Below, one piece after another: positions 17,380 to 26,929 of a stretch of 64,000 nucleotides of DNA. Source of the DNA: Nostoc sp. JL33 (GTDB taxonomy: Bacteria; Cyanobacteriota; Cyanobacteriia; Cyanobacteriales; Nostocaceae); the NCBI RefSeq assembly GCF_017114985.1, contig NZ_JABXKP010000060.1:33111-97110 (forward strand), given 5' to 3'. How positions within the stretch are numbered: position 1 is the stretch's first letter; the number at the start of each line of letters is the position of its first letter. The notes beneath the pieces are model-generated. The model was given only the letters and a program-made list of their open reading frames with translations, was not told where the DNA came from and ran no database searches. A program made the position numbers and the translations under genes.

Positions 17380-17733
17380 TTAGCAGCCAGGTTCTTGATA
17401 ACCCTGGATAATCACTATACGCGATCGCAATCTCTCAGCAGGCTCAAGCAAATAAATTTCAGGAATCCCCAAGCGAATTGTATGCTTGCCAATTTTGAGC
17501 GACTTACCTGCTAACGGATAAACCAAACGCACTTGATCTACTGGTAGCCGAATCCGAAGCCTAGAATTTTTAGTTAGCTGAATTACGCCTTCCTTGGGAA
17601 TACCTACAATAGTATGAATTCCAACTGTATTTAACTTATGAAGTTCAGGTTCAAAGTGGGCGATCGCAGAAAATAGCTCATGGCCGTGGTCGAGAGGTAC
17701 TGTCTCACCAATCAGGTTAAAAATTAAATCTAT
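17380..17733 (-). pseudogene. cas6 remnant (type I-MYXAN/Cmx6-like CRISPR RNA endonuclease)
   Basis: 118 codons on the reverse strand with the features of Cas6/Cmx6: PLDHGHELFSAIAHF, VGIHTIVG, NSRLRIRLPVDQ, PLAGKSLKIGKHTIRLGIPE and SRIVIIQGYQEP. Intact proteins run on for about 90 more residues to a glycine-rich end; here a stop falls right after QEPGC. No start codon is present at the expected place, where ATA replaces ATG/GTG. A deletion that removed the cas6 tail and the cas8 front explains the junction. No CRISPR array or other cas gene remains nearby. Confidence 0.7.
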
Positions 17734-18056
17734 GTTATGTTAACTGAGGTGTTAAAACCTTTGTTGGCTTTGTTAGATTTAAAGGTGACTCTGAGAGAAT
17801 CTGCATAGGTAAGCTGCAATCAACGATCATCTTTACCACCCTATCTTTAAGCAGATATACGATAGAGGCAACTAATTATTATTTAGACTACCTTAGTGAT
17901 TAATGTGAGAGTACTTTAAAGCGTCAAGCAAACATAATAATTTTTACTAAGTTAGTATTGTTTTATATTCATTTAGCATTTCTAAAATTTCCTTGAAGAA
18001 TAGGAAAAGCCTCATTTGTACCAACTCGAATTACTGGGACTCCTACAGTATTGTCC
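17734..18056. other. Intergenic region between cas remnant and AIPR gene
   Basis: AT-rich, about 320 bases, no supported gene. I looked here for direct repeats of CRISPR type and saw none. A short frame at 17969-18151 overlaps the AIPR end and is a shadow. Confidence 0.5.
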
Positions 18057-19730
18057 TCAATTGAAAATTTTTTCCACAATTTCCTGGCATTTTGTGACAT
18101 TTCTGAAGATATTTGCCGGATAGGAAGTTGGAAATAGGTTGCTACTTTCACTCATAATACTACCCAAAAACTCTGAGGTCATAGATTGAATATTATCAAT
18201 TTGTACTGGGGTTAAATCAGATGATATGCTAAAAAAATTCTCTGGTAAGGCTTTGTAAACCAGGTGTAGTATGAGACGATTACTATGAGTAGCAAATAAC
18301 TTTTCTCTTCCATCTCGTTGTTTTTGTACTTCTGATAATTTATTCTCTACTACTCTTAAGATTTGAACTAATTTCCAAAGGTTAGAACCATTTACTGATC
18401 TATTAAAGAGAGTTTTGTATGGAGGTTTTTCTATATCTTCCCATAAAACACCAATTTTATCTTTAACTCGCGTGGCGAAAGAAACCTCATTCTGTTTGCA
18501 CGCTCGACTAATCGTAGCTTCATTTAAATCAAAACCTTTTTCTCCATCTGGGATTGATTCACCTGACTTATAAGTATAAATAATTCCTTCTAAGTGAAGT
18601 TCATTTTTTATTCTTTCTTGCTCTGGATCGAGAGCTACAAATTCTCGACGATCAATTCGGTTCTGAGTATTGTTGAATCGAGTAATTTCTGTAGCAAATT
18701 CTTCAGGACAATTTTCTAAGGAGATAAAACGAATAAGAACTCTTGCTTTTTCAACCTGCTCAGGAGAATTTTGATATGCTCTTGCTATCGATCCAACAGT
18801 CTGAGCGCCATTAACTACTTTGACATCTTTACATTCAAATATGCCCGTGTCTCTTCCACTACCGCCAAGCGGTTTTTTCCCAATACTAGAACACAAAGCT
18901 GTTATGCCATTGTTATAATACCAAAATTTTTCCGGTTCTTTTTTTAGTGTATTGATAATACCTTCATTAACTTCACTATCTTTTACAAAAAGCCTAATAT
19001 TTGAAGAGAACAATTTAGGAGAATGTTTAGTCCACCAATCAGCTACTTCCCTAGCAGACACTTGCCCATAATATGATTGATAGGGTTCTTTTGTTTGTCC
19101 CCACTCAAACAGGCAAACATCTAAATTTATAGGATTGCCAGATGCTCCTTGAGATATAATGTTATATATATTTGCCTGGTTATAAACTCTCATACTAACA
19201 ATATCTGATGAATCGTTCATCTCACCTAATAGATCATCCAATTCTCTTTTTGGTTCATCTGCTAAGGGAGTTTGACCTGAATAGACAAGGATTATTTCAA
19301 ATCTTGTTCCTGCGTCATTCAGCGCTTCTTCAATATCTGGAGTTTTATTATTAAATTTTGAGTTGAATCTCTCATATCTAGCATTTACCAAGTCTTTAAA
19401 ACCTCTAGTAAATTTCATTACCTCATCTGTTTTAACACTACCTTTACTGTCTTGTTTCCATTTGGACTGTAATACATACATTATTTTTTCTCGCCTGTCA
19501 AAATAAAGCGAATCTATTCCATTATCCTGTCCACCATCAACTATCGATTTTGATGCTTCTTGAGGAGAGAGATCAGCTAAAACCATCAAAGTAAATGCAG
19601 CTAGACTTCTTGTTAAGAAAATTAACTCTCTGTCTGTTTCAGATTTATTTTGATAATCTGATAAGTCAATCAAACCATTAAATGTTTTTTGAAGGTATGA
19701 CTTTATTTGACGTAGGTGGATTTCACTCAT
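18057..19730 (-). CDS. AIPR family protein (abortive-infection phage-resistance type)
   Basis: A 557-residue protein. The AIPR domain occupies about residues 225-500: SNIRLFV, then EKFWYYNNGITAL, VKVVNGAQTVGSIARA, ITRFNNTQNRIDRREF and LNEATISRACK. The N-terminal part (NGIDSLYFDRREKIMYVLQSK, about 65-90) has the spacing of a PD-(D/E)XK-like nuclease core, with D and QSK in the right order, but this is inference. AIPR proteins are linked to abortive infection and often sit with R-M genes. Here the gene stands alone next to dead cas genes. It is AT-richer than murF and glmS on either side, consistent with acquisition. The reading frame is complete. Confidence 0.8.
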   Translation of the reverse strand: MSEIHLRQIKSYLQKTFNGLIDLSDYQNKSETDRELIFLTRSLAAFTLMVLADLSPQEASKSIVDGGQDNGIDSLYFDRREKIMYVLQSKWKQDSKGSVKTDEVMKFTRGFKDLVNARYERFNSKFNNKTPDIEEALNDAGTRFEIILVYSGQTPLADEPKRELDDLLGEMNDSSDIVSMRVYNQANIYNIISQGASGNPINLDVCLFEWGQTKEPYQSYYGQVSAREVADWWTKHSPKLFSSNIRLFVKDSEVNEGIINTLKKEPEKFWYYNNGITALCSSIGKKPLGGSGRDTGIFECKDVKVVNGAQTVGSIARAYQNSPEQVEKARVLIRFISLENCPEEFATEITRFNNTQNRIDRREFVALDPEQERIKNELHLEGIIYTYKSGESIPDGEKGFDLNEATISRACKQNEVSFATRVKDKIGVLWEDIEKPPYKTLFNRSVNGSNLWKLVQILRVVENKLSEVQKQRDGREKLFATHSNRLILHLVYKALPENFFSISSDLTPVQIDNIQSMTSEFLGSIMSESSNLFPTSYPANIFRNVTKCQEIVEKIFN

Positions 19731-19920
19731 AATGTTGGTAGATGTAATTAACTTGAATGTTATCGGCTCAAATTTTTACAGACTTGTCTGTAGTATAAAG
19801 ACGTTGTAAAAATATACATTCGGGTTTTTGCGATCGCATTTGGATAATTTTACCCTTTACTGCAAATCCAGCGAATACTTACTTAAGTATTAATAAATAT
19901 ATTATACTTATAATCATTGC

Positions 19921-19966
19921 CATAAAAATGGCTTCTGCAAGCCATACAACTTCTTCAGAAGCCATT
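19921..19966 (-). terminator. Rho-independent terminator after glmS
   Basis: On the glmS strand: an 11-bp stem AATGGCTTCTG / CAGAAGCCATT (19956-19966 with 19927-19937) with an 18-base loop, followed by TTTTTATG. It begins 28 bases after the glmS stop. Confidence 0.75.
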
Positions 19967-19994
19967 ATACCTAAATTTTACGTATAAAATTATA

Positions 19995-21866
19995 CTATTC
20001 TACGGTAACACTTTTAGCTAGATTACGAGGCTGATCGACATCCAAACCGCGACGGGCGGCAATATGATAAGCCAACAATTGTAAGGGAACTACTGTGAGG
20101 ATGGGAGAGAGTAATTCTTCTACATCAGAGACGGGAAGAAGATCGTTAAAGATTTCCGCAGCTTCGCCATCGTTGACGGGAGTCACGCCAATTAACCGAG
20201 AATCTCTGGCTTTGGCTTCTTGGGCATTGGAAATAACTTTTTCGTAAACACTACCAGGTATTGCGATCGCAACTACTGGTACTTTTGCATCCAAAAGAGC
20301 GATCGGGCCATGTTTCATTTCTCCAGCCGGATACCCTTCGGCGTGAATATAGCTGATTTCTTTTAATTTCAACGCCCCTTCCAAAGCAATAGGAAAGTTA
20401 ATCCCCCTACCCACAAAAATGAAATCTTGGGTTTCGGCGAATTCGTGGGCTAGCTGTTCAGTTAAACGTTCTTGAGTTTCCAAAGTTGCCTCAATTTGTT
20501 TGGGAATCTGCCGCAACCCATTAATAATCTTCTCTAATGTGTCTTTTGAAACTGTTTGACGACGAGCTGCTAAATCCAATGCCAAAGCATAAAACGCCAT
20601 CAGTTGGGCGGTAAAAGTTTTCGTCGCCGCTACGCCAATTTCAATTCCCGCTAAGGTACTGATAATATGCGACACCATATGACCAAGGCTACTTTCGGGG
20701 CGATTGGTAATGCCCAGTAGTCGCGCTTGATATTTAGATTCTTTCCCCTGGCGACGTTCTTTTTCCATCCCCAAAGCTGCTAGGGTATCGGCGGTTTCGC
20801 CTGATTGGGTAACGCCAATGATCAACGTGTTAGCCGTCACGGGTGATGGTGCATAGCGATACTCAGAAGCGTAATGTACCTGAGTTGAAATTCCTGCTAG
20901 TTGTTCAAGTAAATATTTTCCGATTAATGCTGCGTGCCAACTGGTACCACAGGCGACAATATGAATTTGTTCTAAATCGTTGTAGAAATCCGCAGGTAAA
21001 CCAAGATTGATTGGCGATTCGGTAGATTCGGCTGGATTAAAGTATGCTTCTAAACTAGCTCTTACTACCCCTGGCTGCTCATGGATTTCTTTGAGCATGA
21101 AGTGTTTGAATCCCTGCTTTTCTACCATTGCAGGATTGTAGTTAAGCAGTCGGGGTTGTTTTTTCAACCTGTCGCCAGCAAAATTGTAAATCTCAACGCC
21201 CAAAGGAGTCAGGCGGGCAATTTCGCCATTTTCCAGAGGTAGCACTGCACGGGTGTAGGCAACGATCGCTGGCGTATCAGATGCACAAAAGAACTCCCCT
21301 TGCCCAAAACCAATTACCAAAGGCGCTTGCTGGCGAACAACAATCAATTCATCGGGGTAGTCAGCAGAAATAACTGCGATCGCAAATGCCCCCTGCAAGT
21401 GGTTAACAGCTTGGCGAATTGCCTCTAGAAAGCCAGATGAGGGGGGAAGATTCTTTAAAAATTCGGCTATGAGATGGGGAATAACTTCTGTATCGGTTTC
21501 AGAAAGAAACTGGTGTCCTTTTTCTTTGAGTTCCTCGCGCAACTCGCGGTAATTTTCGATAATGCCATTTTGCACCACCGCCACTCGCTTTGCCGTATCC
21601 ATGTGGGGATGGGCGTTGTACTCTTCTGGTTTACCATGAGTTGCCCAGCGAGTATGACCAATACCAATTTGGGCGGGGGTTTCTATTTGTTCGAGTTTAG
21701 AACGCAGGTTATGCAGTTTGCCCTTTGCCCGCACACAATTAACCTCACCTTCCCAAATAGTGGCGATTCCAGCAGAATCGTAGCCCCTGTACTCTAGTTT
21801 TTCCAGCCCAGCCAATAAAATGTCTGTCGCCGCTTGAGTGCCTATATATCCAACGATTCCGCACAT
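19995..21866 (-). CDS. glmS: Glutamine--fructose-6-phosphate aminotransferase (isomerizing)
   Basis: A 623-residue cytoplasmic enzyme that makes glucosamine-6-phosphate, the first step to UDP-GlcNAc for peptidoglycan and LPS. It has the N-terminal glutaminase domain with catalytic Cys2 in MCGIVGYIG, GHTRWATHG and QNGIIENY; two SIS sugar-isomerase domains (CGTSWHAAL, TQSGETADT, VAATKTFTAQL; GRGINFPIALEGALKLKE, HAEGYPAGEMKHGPIAL); and the usual C-terminal DQPRNLAKSVTVE. Complete. There is no sign of a glmS ribozyme in the 400-base upstream spacer. It lies downstream of psaC on the same strand, but a long spacer suggests its own promoter. Confidence 0.97.
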   Translation of the reverse strand: MCGIVGYIGTQAATDILLAGLEKLEYRGYDSAGIATIWEGEVNCVRAKGKLHNLRSKLEQIETPAQIGIGHTRWATHGKPEEYNAHPHMDTAKRVAVVQNGIIENYRELREELKEKGHQFLSETDTEVIPHLIAEFLKNLPPSSGFLEAIRQAVNHLQGAFAIAVISADYPDELIVVRQQAPLVIGFGQGEFFCASDTPAIVAYTRAVLPLENGEIARLTPLGVEIYNFAGDRLKKQPRLLNYNPAMVEKQGFKHFMLKEIHEQPGVVRASLEAYFNPAESTESPINLGLPADFYNDLEQIHIVACGTSWHAALIGKYLLEQLAGISTQVHYASEYRYAPSPVTANTLIIGVTQSGETADTLAALGMEKERRQGKESKYQARLLGITNRPESSLGHMVSHIISTLAGIEIGVAATKTFTAQLMAFYALALDLAARRQTVSKDTLEKIINGLRQIPKQIEATLETQERLTEQLAHEFAETQDFIFVGRGINFPIALEGALKLKEISYIHAEGYPAGEMKHGPIALLDAKVPVVAIAIPGSVYEKVISNAQEAKARDSRLIGVTPVNDGEAAEIFNDLLPVSDVEELLSPILTVVPLQLLAYHIAARRGLDVDQPRNLAKSVTVE

Positions 21867-22270
21867 TGTTCACACCACTTTTTTTCAGGATGATTAAATC
21901 CAGTATAGTTCTTAGCACAAATTCGACATTTTGCAAAAAAAAAGGGAGTAAATTACTCCCTCTACCACTAGGTATTACTAAAGGTACTTTCTATTAAGAA
22001 ACTTTAAAATTCTTGAGGACTGAGTTCTGAGTTCCGAGTGAAGAATCAAGAAATTGTTTTTTTTGATTTACTTCTTTTGTCTCAGAACTCAGGACTCAGC
22101 GAGAACTCTGGGCGGAGGCTTTATTTGATGGTCTGTATCACTGCCGAGGGGCGCAAAAGCTTGCGCCTTTCTCTTATGCCCAAAGGAGACAACGCAACCG
22201 TTCTGGAAAGAACAGTTGGGCAGTAGACCCGCATCACGATCAGAAGTCCGGTGACTCAGCACTGAGCTTT
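21867..22270. other. psaC-glmS spacer with inverted repeats
   Basis: Contains an inverted repeat built from GGACTGAGTTCTGAG and CTCAGAACTCAGGACTC (about 22017-22098) and a compact hairpin GGCGCAA-GCTT-TTGCGCC (22149-22166). The latter sits about 100 bases past the psaC stop and may mark its 3' end. No gene is supported. Confidence 0.5.
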
Positions 22271-23119
<849 letters not shown>

Positions 23120-23356
23120 TCAGAGGATTTCAGAAATCGCAAACTCATCCTTTATAGCAGCAATTTCTGCTGGAATCTTTGGCTGACTGACCATCACTTC
23201 CAGTTGTTCTTCGGGATTTTTGGCATCAGTAAATTTATCTTTTGTATACTCAGTTTCTCGGATTTGTCGAGCAATGCTTTCTAGTAGCCAAAGTTGTTCT
23301 TCCACAGACAAGGCACGGACGGAGCGCTCGATTTCTTGTAAATTCGGTGATATCAT
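23120..23356 (-). CDS. Small hypothetical protein, antitoxin-like
   Basis: A 78-residue soluble protein of unknown function. The N-terminal half (EIERSVRALSVEEQLWLLES, then IARQIRE) has the amphipathic 'LS..EQL.LLE.IA' helix seen in many cyanobacterial antitoxin-like proteins; the C-terminal half is acidic and probably disordered until it binds a partner. No toxin gene follows on the same strand, so if it was part of a toxin-antitoxin pair the partner is lost. Start ATG at 23356; upstream bases give no clear ribosome site. Confidence 0.5.
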   Translation of the reverse strand: MISPNLQEIERSVRALSVEEQLWLLESIARQIRETEYTKDKFTDAKNPEEQLEVMVSQPKIPAEIAAIKDEFAISEIL

Positions 23357-23564
23357 TTTGCTTCTGATTCCAAGCGGGGTGTATTTTCAAAAATATTATA
23401 TTCAGTCTATCTGGTTAACCTAGAGCATCGCAAATTCCCCATCGTTCTCCCCACGCCTATCTTTTCATAAATCAAATGAGATTGCTATAAATAACCAGAA
23501 GCCAATTTTATGACTTTTTAATTAGGTATTCCTGCTGAAGCAAAATCTACGCTAAACTGACTAC

Positions 23565-23933
23565 ATGAATTACGAAACAGCTCGGAAACTCCTCATAGAT
23601 CAGACAATCATAACCGAGGAAAACCCAGATGCGCTGTTAACGCGTATGAAACACGGTTACCCGCCGGTACCCGGTCAGATCACCTCGATCTTGTTGGCAT
23701 TGAAAGTGGTGTTTGAAGCCCTCAAAGATGCAAAGAGCCTAGACCGAGAACTGGCTTTAGCTCTTTATCAGTTAAGCATTAAGGCGCAACAGCTATTTTC
23801 CGCAGGGCGTAAAGCCGGGGTTGATTGGCCGCCACTACTGAAAGAAGATTTGCTACGAATTTCCTTAGCATCTGAAAGTATCTTTTCGGGTATATGGCAA
23901 ATCCTAGCTCCTATAGGGTTGGGGAACTTGTAG
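23565..23933 (+). CDS. Conserved cyanobacterial protein of unknown function, 122 aa
   Basis: Soluble, mostly helical protein starting MNYETARKLLIDQT. The conserved-looking stretches are HGYPPVPGQITSILLALKVV, RELALALYQLSIKAQQLF and GVDWPPLLKEDLLRI. I believe relatives occur widely in cyanobacteria but know no function. There are no catalytic motifs, signal peptide or membrane segments. It is monocistronic and convergent with the next gene. Confidence 0.6.
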   Translation: MNYETARKLLIDQTIITEENPDALLTRMKHGYPPVPGQITSILLALKVVFEALKDAKSLDRELALALYQLSIKAQQLFSAGRKAGVDWPPLLKEDLLRISLASESIFSGIWQILAPIGLGNL

Positions 23934-24016
23934 AACACCAATTTAGTAATCTTTAAACAAGAAAAGATAAGGGGGATGAGGGAGACAAGGGAAATGCCCT
24001 GTTTGGCCAATGCCCA

Positions 24017-24649
24017 TTAACGACTTTGCAGTTCCCTTTCTAACTTGTCTAGGTCAGTTTTGAGCAAAATCGTCATTTGACCGGTAAAAGCTTTGGCAGC
24101 CTTGGGTTCGGCAATTTCCACCCAATATACATAGCGATCGCCTACTCGTAATTCTCCCTTTAAAGCTTCCCGAATCGGAGTTTTGGCAAAACGCGCCGAG
24201 TTAATTACGCTCTGGTTGGGATACTGGTACACGACTTGGGCGCGATCGTAGTCTTGATAAATCTCCAAGCCATAAATCACCCGCAAGGATTCCTGGAGAC
24301 GCGCAAATGTCATACCGTTAATGGCATCATACATAGCAATGCGCTCAGTCCGAATTCTGCTACGGTCTTTAGAAAATTCTATCCTACCGGGAGGCAACAC
24401 CGACGCTTGAAAACTGAATCGTTGAGCAGCAGTATCAGTTTTTTGCACAAATAATTGCTCCCCGCTCCTGGGGCGAAGTGTAGGATGTGCTTTAATCCAG
24501 GCGCTTACTTCCTCTGTACTTTGCCCTGGTAAAGCATTCGCTTGGGAATCAAAAAGCGTTCCCACGCACAGCCCGGTTGCTAAAGAAAAAGGCAAAATTA
24601 GACAGTTAAGCAGAGATTTTTTCAGCATTTTCCTATTCAGGACTTTCAT
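24017..24649 (-). CDS. Exported hypothetical protein, 210 aa
   Basis: The N-terminus is a classic signal sequence (MLKKSLLNCLILPFSLATGL from residue 8, cleavage likely near ANA-LP at residue 39), so the mature part should be periplasmic or thylakoid-lumenal. The body (SGEQLFVQKTDTAAQRFSFQ, DGMTF-like NGMTFARLQESLRVIYG, GDRYVYWVEI) has no domain I can name. Met8 may be the true start, since the first seven residues add little to the signal. It is transcribed towards the 122-aa gene. Confidence 0.6.
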   Translation of the reverse strand: MKVLNRKMLKKSLLNCLILPFSLATGLCVGTLFDSQANALPGQSTEEVSAWIKAHPTLRPRSGEQLFVQKTDTAAQRFSFQASVLPPGRIEFSKDRSRIRTERIAMYDAINGMTFARLQESLRVIYGLEIYQDYDRAQVVYQYPNQSVINSARFAKTPIREALKGELRVGDRYVYWVEIAEPKAAKAFTGQMTILLKTDLDKLERELQSR

Positions 24650-24786
24650 GGAAATTTCCCCATTAGTGAAGTAACCATAGTCTTCCCGTTTTCAGGAAGA
24701 TTACTTCAAACCTCAACCCAACTTAAGACATTAAGGATCTTACTTATCAAGGCTGTATCATAGAAAAAGCCAAGGATGGAATCGTT

Positions 24787-25143
24787 ATGAGCATTACGTT
24801 CAGTCCAGAGCAAAAACTGATAATTCAAGCTTTGCTAGCCACAGGTAGATTTAACAGCGTTGATCAAGGAATTCAAACTGCATTAGACATACGAGTGAAA
24901 AAGAATGTAGAGACGTAGCAGTGCTACGTCTCTACAAGGGTTCTGGGTAACGCATATTTAATTTCACTCCTATGTCTATTGCGCCTTTTAGCTGAAGAGA
25001 CTCTTTCCGATCAAGAATGGCTTGAAGAAACTCGCACCAAGATTGATGAAGGGATAGCATCACTTGAAAGGGGAGAAAGAATTGGTGGTGAAACTTTTGT
25101 GAATCAGCTTTTAACACAGTTGAAACAAGCAAAAGAGGCTTAG
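24787..25143 (+). pseudogene. ParD/CopG-type antitoxin gene interrupted by a MITE
   Basis: The front half reads MSITFSPEQKLIIQALLATG and FNSVDQGIQTAL (24787-24885). The back half resumes after the MITE as LRLLAEETLSDQEWLEE, then GERIGGETFVNQLLTQLKQA to the stop at 25141-25143. Removing the 91-bp MITE plus one TA restores one 86-codon frame, an ordinary ParD-like antitoxin with an N-terminal DNA-binding half and a C-terminal toxin-binding half. As it stands, translation stops soon after entering the MITE. The partner toxin gene directly downstream is also broken. Confidence 0.8.
24886..24976. repeat. TA-flanked MITE inside the antitoxin gene
   Basis: 91 bp, terminal inverted repeats GACATACGAGTGAAA / TTTCACTCCTATGTC (14 of 15 matching), TA target duplication at 24884-24885 and 24977-24978. 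The centre is the palindrome GTAGAGACGTAGCA / TGCTACGTCTCTAC. Other copies: 1699-1790 (full), 46627-46697 (one end lost), 7114-7162 (fragment). Confidence 0.9.
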
Positions 25144-25145
25144 GA

Positions 25146-25375
25146 ATGAATCGGTACATTATCTCACTCCCTGCTTCTCGTGATTTGCAAGCGATAGCGC
25201 AAGCGCTGACTTGTCAGTTCGCAGATTATTTCGCGGTAGAAAATGTTCCGCATGGGAACGAGGAAAGCCTCATCAAGCTAGGTTTTTAGGACTTGTGTAC
25301 ACTACCGTAGCTTTGGGAGAAGGATCTGTAGTAAATCTTGTTTTTTCATGTTTGAGGTATTCATTTTTTGGGAAC
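25146..25375 (+). pseudogene. ParE/RelE-type toxin remnant
   Basis: Begins 3 bases after the antitoxin stop with MNRYIISLPASRDLQAIA, the usual start of a cyanobacterial ParE-like toxin. A 24-base in-frame insertion containing GCGCAAGCGC and CTGACTTGTCAG palindromes then splits the expected DLQAIADYFAVENV. The frame continues DYFAVENV, runs into unrelated sequence and stops at 25287-25289. A later frame segment (about 25295-25370, YTTVALGEGSVVNLVF) looks like the toxin's tail, so the middle is deleted. Non-functional. Confidence 0.65.
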
Positions 25376-25450
25376 CATACATAGAGTGATAGTAAATTTA
25401 TCGGACTATCTACCAGCAAGTTGCATTTAAATTCCCAAATATATCCAGAC

Positions 25451-26257
25451 ATGAAAACAAAAATAATTACATATATCTATGCTTTTAGCTTCATTTTTAT
25501 TTGGAACGCTTTTGTCGCTAAGGTAATACTCCAGTTTCTACTAAATCTAAAATTTATTCCGGCAGATATATGTTATGTAATTACTAATATAATCCCATTT
25601 ATTATATTATTTGAGGTAGTTGCCAAGATACTATTTCTCTCAACTATTTCTAGCAAATTAAAATTTGTCCCCACACAGTTAGAAGCTCTATCTCAAATAG
25701 ATACTAAGACTTTCAATTCCTACACGAATGCTTTAGAGTCTCTCGGTTTTACTAGAATTAGTGACTTAGAACTGTCAGAATCTTCCCTTACTGTCGCTAG
25801 AATTTTTTCCCATCCAAAACATTTTTGTTTTGCAGAAGTCATGCAAACACCTGGGCGTTCAATCGTGTTTTGTGCTATTGGCAGTGGTTTAGAGCAAGAA
25901 TGGTCAGTTAGTTTTAGAGATAATTCTCCTACTCAGGCTATTGTCTATGCCTTTTTACGCCGCCCAAGGGGGATAATTGTTGTTCAACAGAGAGTAACTC
26001 CTGAAGAACTATTGCGATCGCATCTAAAATTTCGCCAGAAAATAATGCGTGACTTGAATTTACAGTTATTGCCAGATATTTCTATGGAAGCTTATTTTGA
26101 TCAATCGCAAAGATCAAGGACACGTCTTAGAAAAGCACTATGGCGCAAAAGTGTCATCATTGGATTGGTAGAAATGGGGCTTTTTAGCTTGAAATCTGAG
26201 GCTCAAAAGTCTGAATGGCTAGGAGATTATGCCCGTTTAGCAGTTAGAAAAGGCTAA
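25451..26257 (+). CDS. Membrane-anchored hypothetical protein, 268 aa
   Basis: Two N-terminal transmembrane segments (about residues 4-28, IITYIYAFSFIFIWNAFVA, and 38-62), then a soluble C-terminal domain of about 200 residues beginning near KLKFVPTQLEALSQID. That domain contains ALESLGFTRISDLEL and FAEVMQTPGRSIVFCAIGSG and ends in a basic stretch (RSRTRLRKALWRKS). I do not recognise it. The ATG at 25451 is preferred over a TTG ten codons upstream. The gene is AT-rich and monocistronic; the soluble part presumably faces the cytoplasm, but that is inference. Confidence 0.6.
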   Translation: MKTKIITYIYAFSFIFIWNAFVAKVILQFLLNLKFIPADICYVITNIIPFIILFEVVAKILFLSTISSKLKFVPTQLEALSQIDTKTFNSYTNALESLGFTRISDLELSESSLTVARIFSHPKHFCFAEVMQTPGRSIVFCAIGSGLEQEWSVSFRDNSPTQAIVYAFLRRPRGIIVVQQRVTPEELLRSHLKFRQKIMRDLNLQLLPDISMEAYFDQSQRSRTRLRKALWRKSVIIGLVEMGLFSLKSEAQKSEWLGDYARLAVRKG

Positions 26258-26431
26258 TGTCAGTAAATCGACATAGATTAGAAAATTTATAACTGCTTTC
26301 AATCCCAAATCGTGGTTTTGCGCCATACCTTTTTATGGGAGATCGTTGTCTTATTCTTGTTGCACGATGTTGGCAGCTATAGACATCGCTAGTTCAACCA
26401 TCAAAGACGCACAAACTGCCGAGTGCCATCT

Positions 26432-26692
26432 TTAACACCCACGACTCGCAATCAGTTTAGCGTTAACAAAAGTCAGGATGCGCTCCAGTTCAGCAATTCC
26501 AGCATATTCGGCTTCTTCTTCAGGAGTCAGCAATCCAGCTTTTCCTTTCTCAAGCAATTCTTCTAGACGAGCATGTAACTCATCTGTGAACTTAGCAAGG
26601 TTAACATGATCAACTTTCTCGATGGTGATGCCAGAGCGTAGCCATGACGAGGGTTCAATCATCAATACTGGGGTAATGACTTGAGGAGTCAT
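26432..26692 (-). CDS. Small hypothetical protein, possible antitoxin-like
   Basis: An 86-residue soluble protein. The C-terminal half (LEELLEKGKAGLLTPEEEAE, then YAGIAELERILTFVNAKLIA) is a helical, acidic module that I have seen in cyanobacteria just upstream of HNH-endonuclease or toxin genes. Here the downstream strand (26280-26430) contains no intact partner. The last residues (SRGC) may not be native, because another frame continues with a protein-like VKDGTRQFVRL. Function unknown. Confidence 0.55.
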   Translation of the reverse strand: MTPQVITPVLMIEPSSWLRSGITIEKVDHVNLAKFTDELHARLEELLEKGKAGLLTPEEEAEYAGIAELERILTFVNAKLIASRGC

Positions 26693-26929
26693 AGTGCTTT
26701 AGCCTATGTCTGTGGTGCTATATCTAATCATTGTAGTGTCCCCTGTGAATTGGCTGCCAAAATACTAATAAGCGATCGCCACCTTAATTACTTTACGCGC
26801 TTTCATCTCATCAAACAGCTTTTCTAAATCATTTAGCGATCGCACTTTCGTCGTTAGGCTGCTTGAGGTTATTTAAAATCTGCTAAAGTTTCAGTTAACC
26901 TAAAACTCATAACTCAGCACTCAAGACTG

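Noticed and set aside
17969..18151. Alternative C-terminal frame overlapping the AIPR gene
   Set aside because: I considered a frameshift in AIPR, but the main frame's ending (SYPANIFRNVTKCQEIV) is the natural AIPR-like tail.
21867..22270. Possible glmS ribozyme upstream of glmS
   Set aside because: No glmS ribozyme core or pseudoknot pattern seen; the class is mainly from Gram-positive bacteria.
26290..26320. CTTTCAATCCCAAATCGTGG, reminiscent of a CRISPR repeat end (GATTGAAAG)
   Set aside because: Single occurrence with no spacing pattern. No CRISPR array was found in the window.
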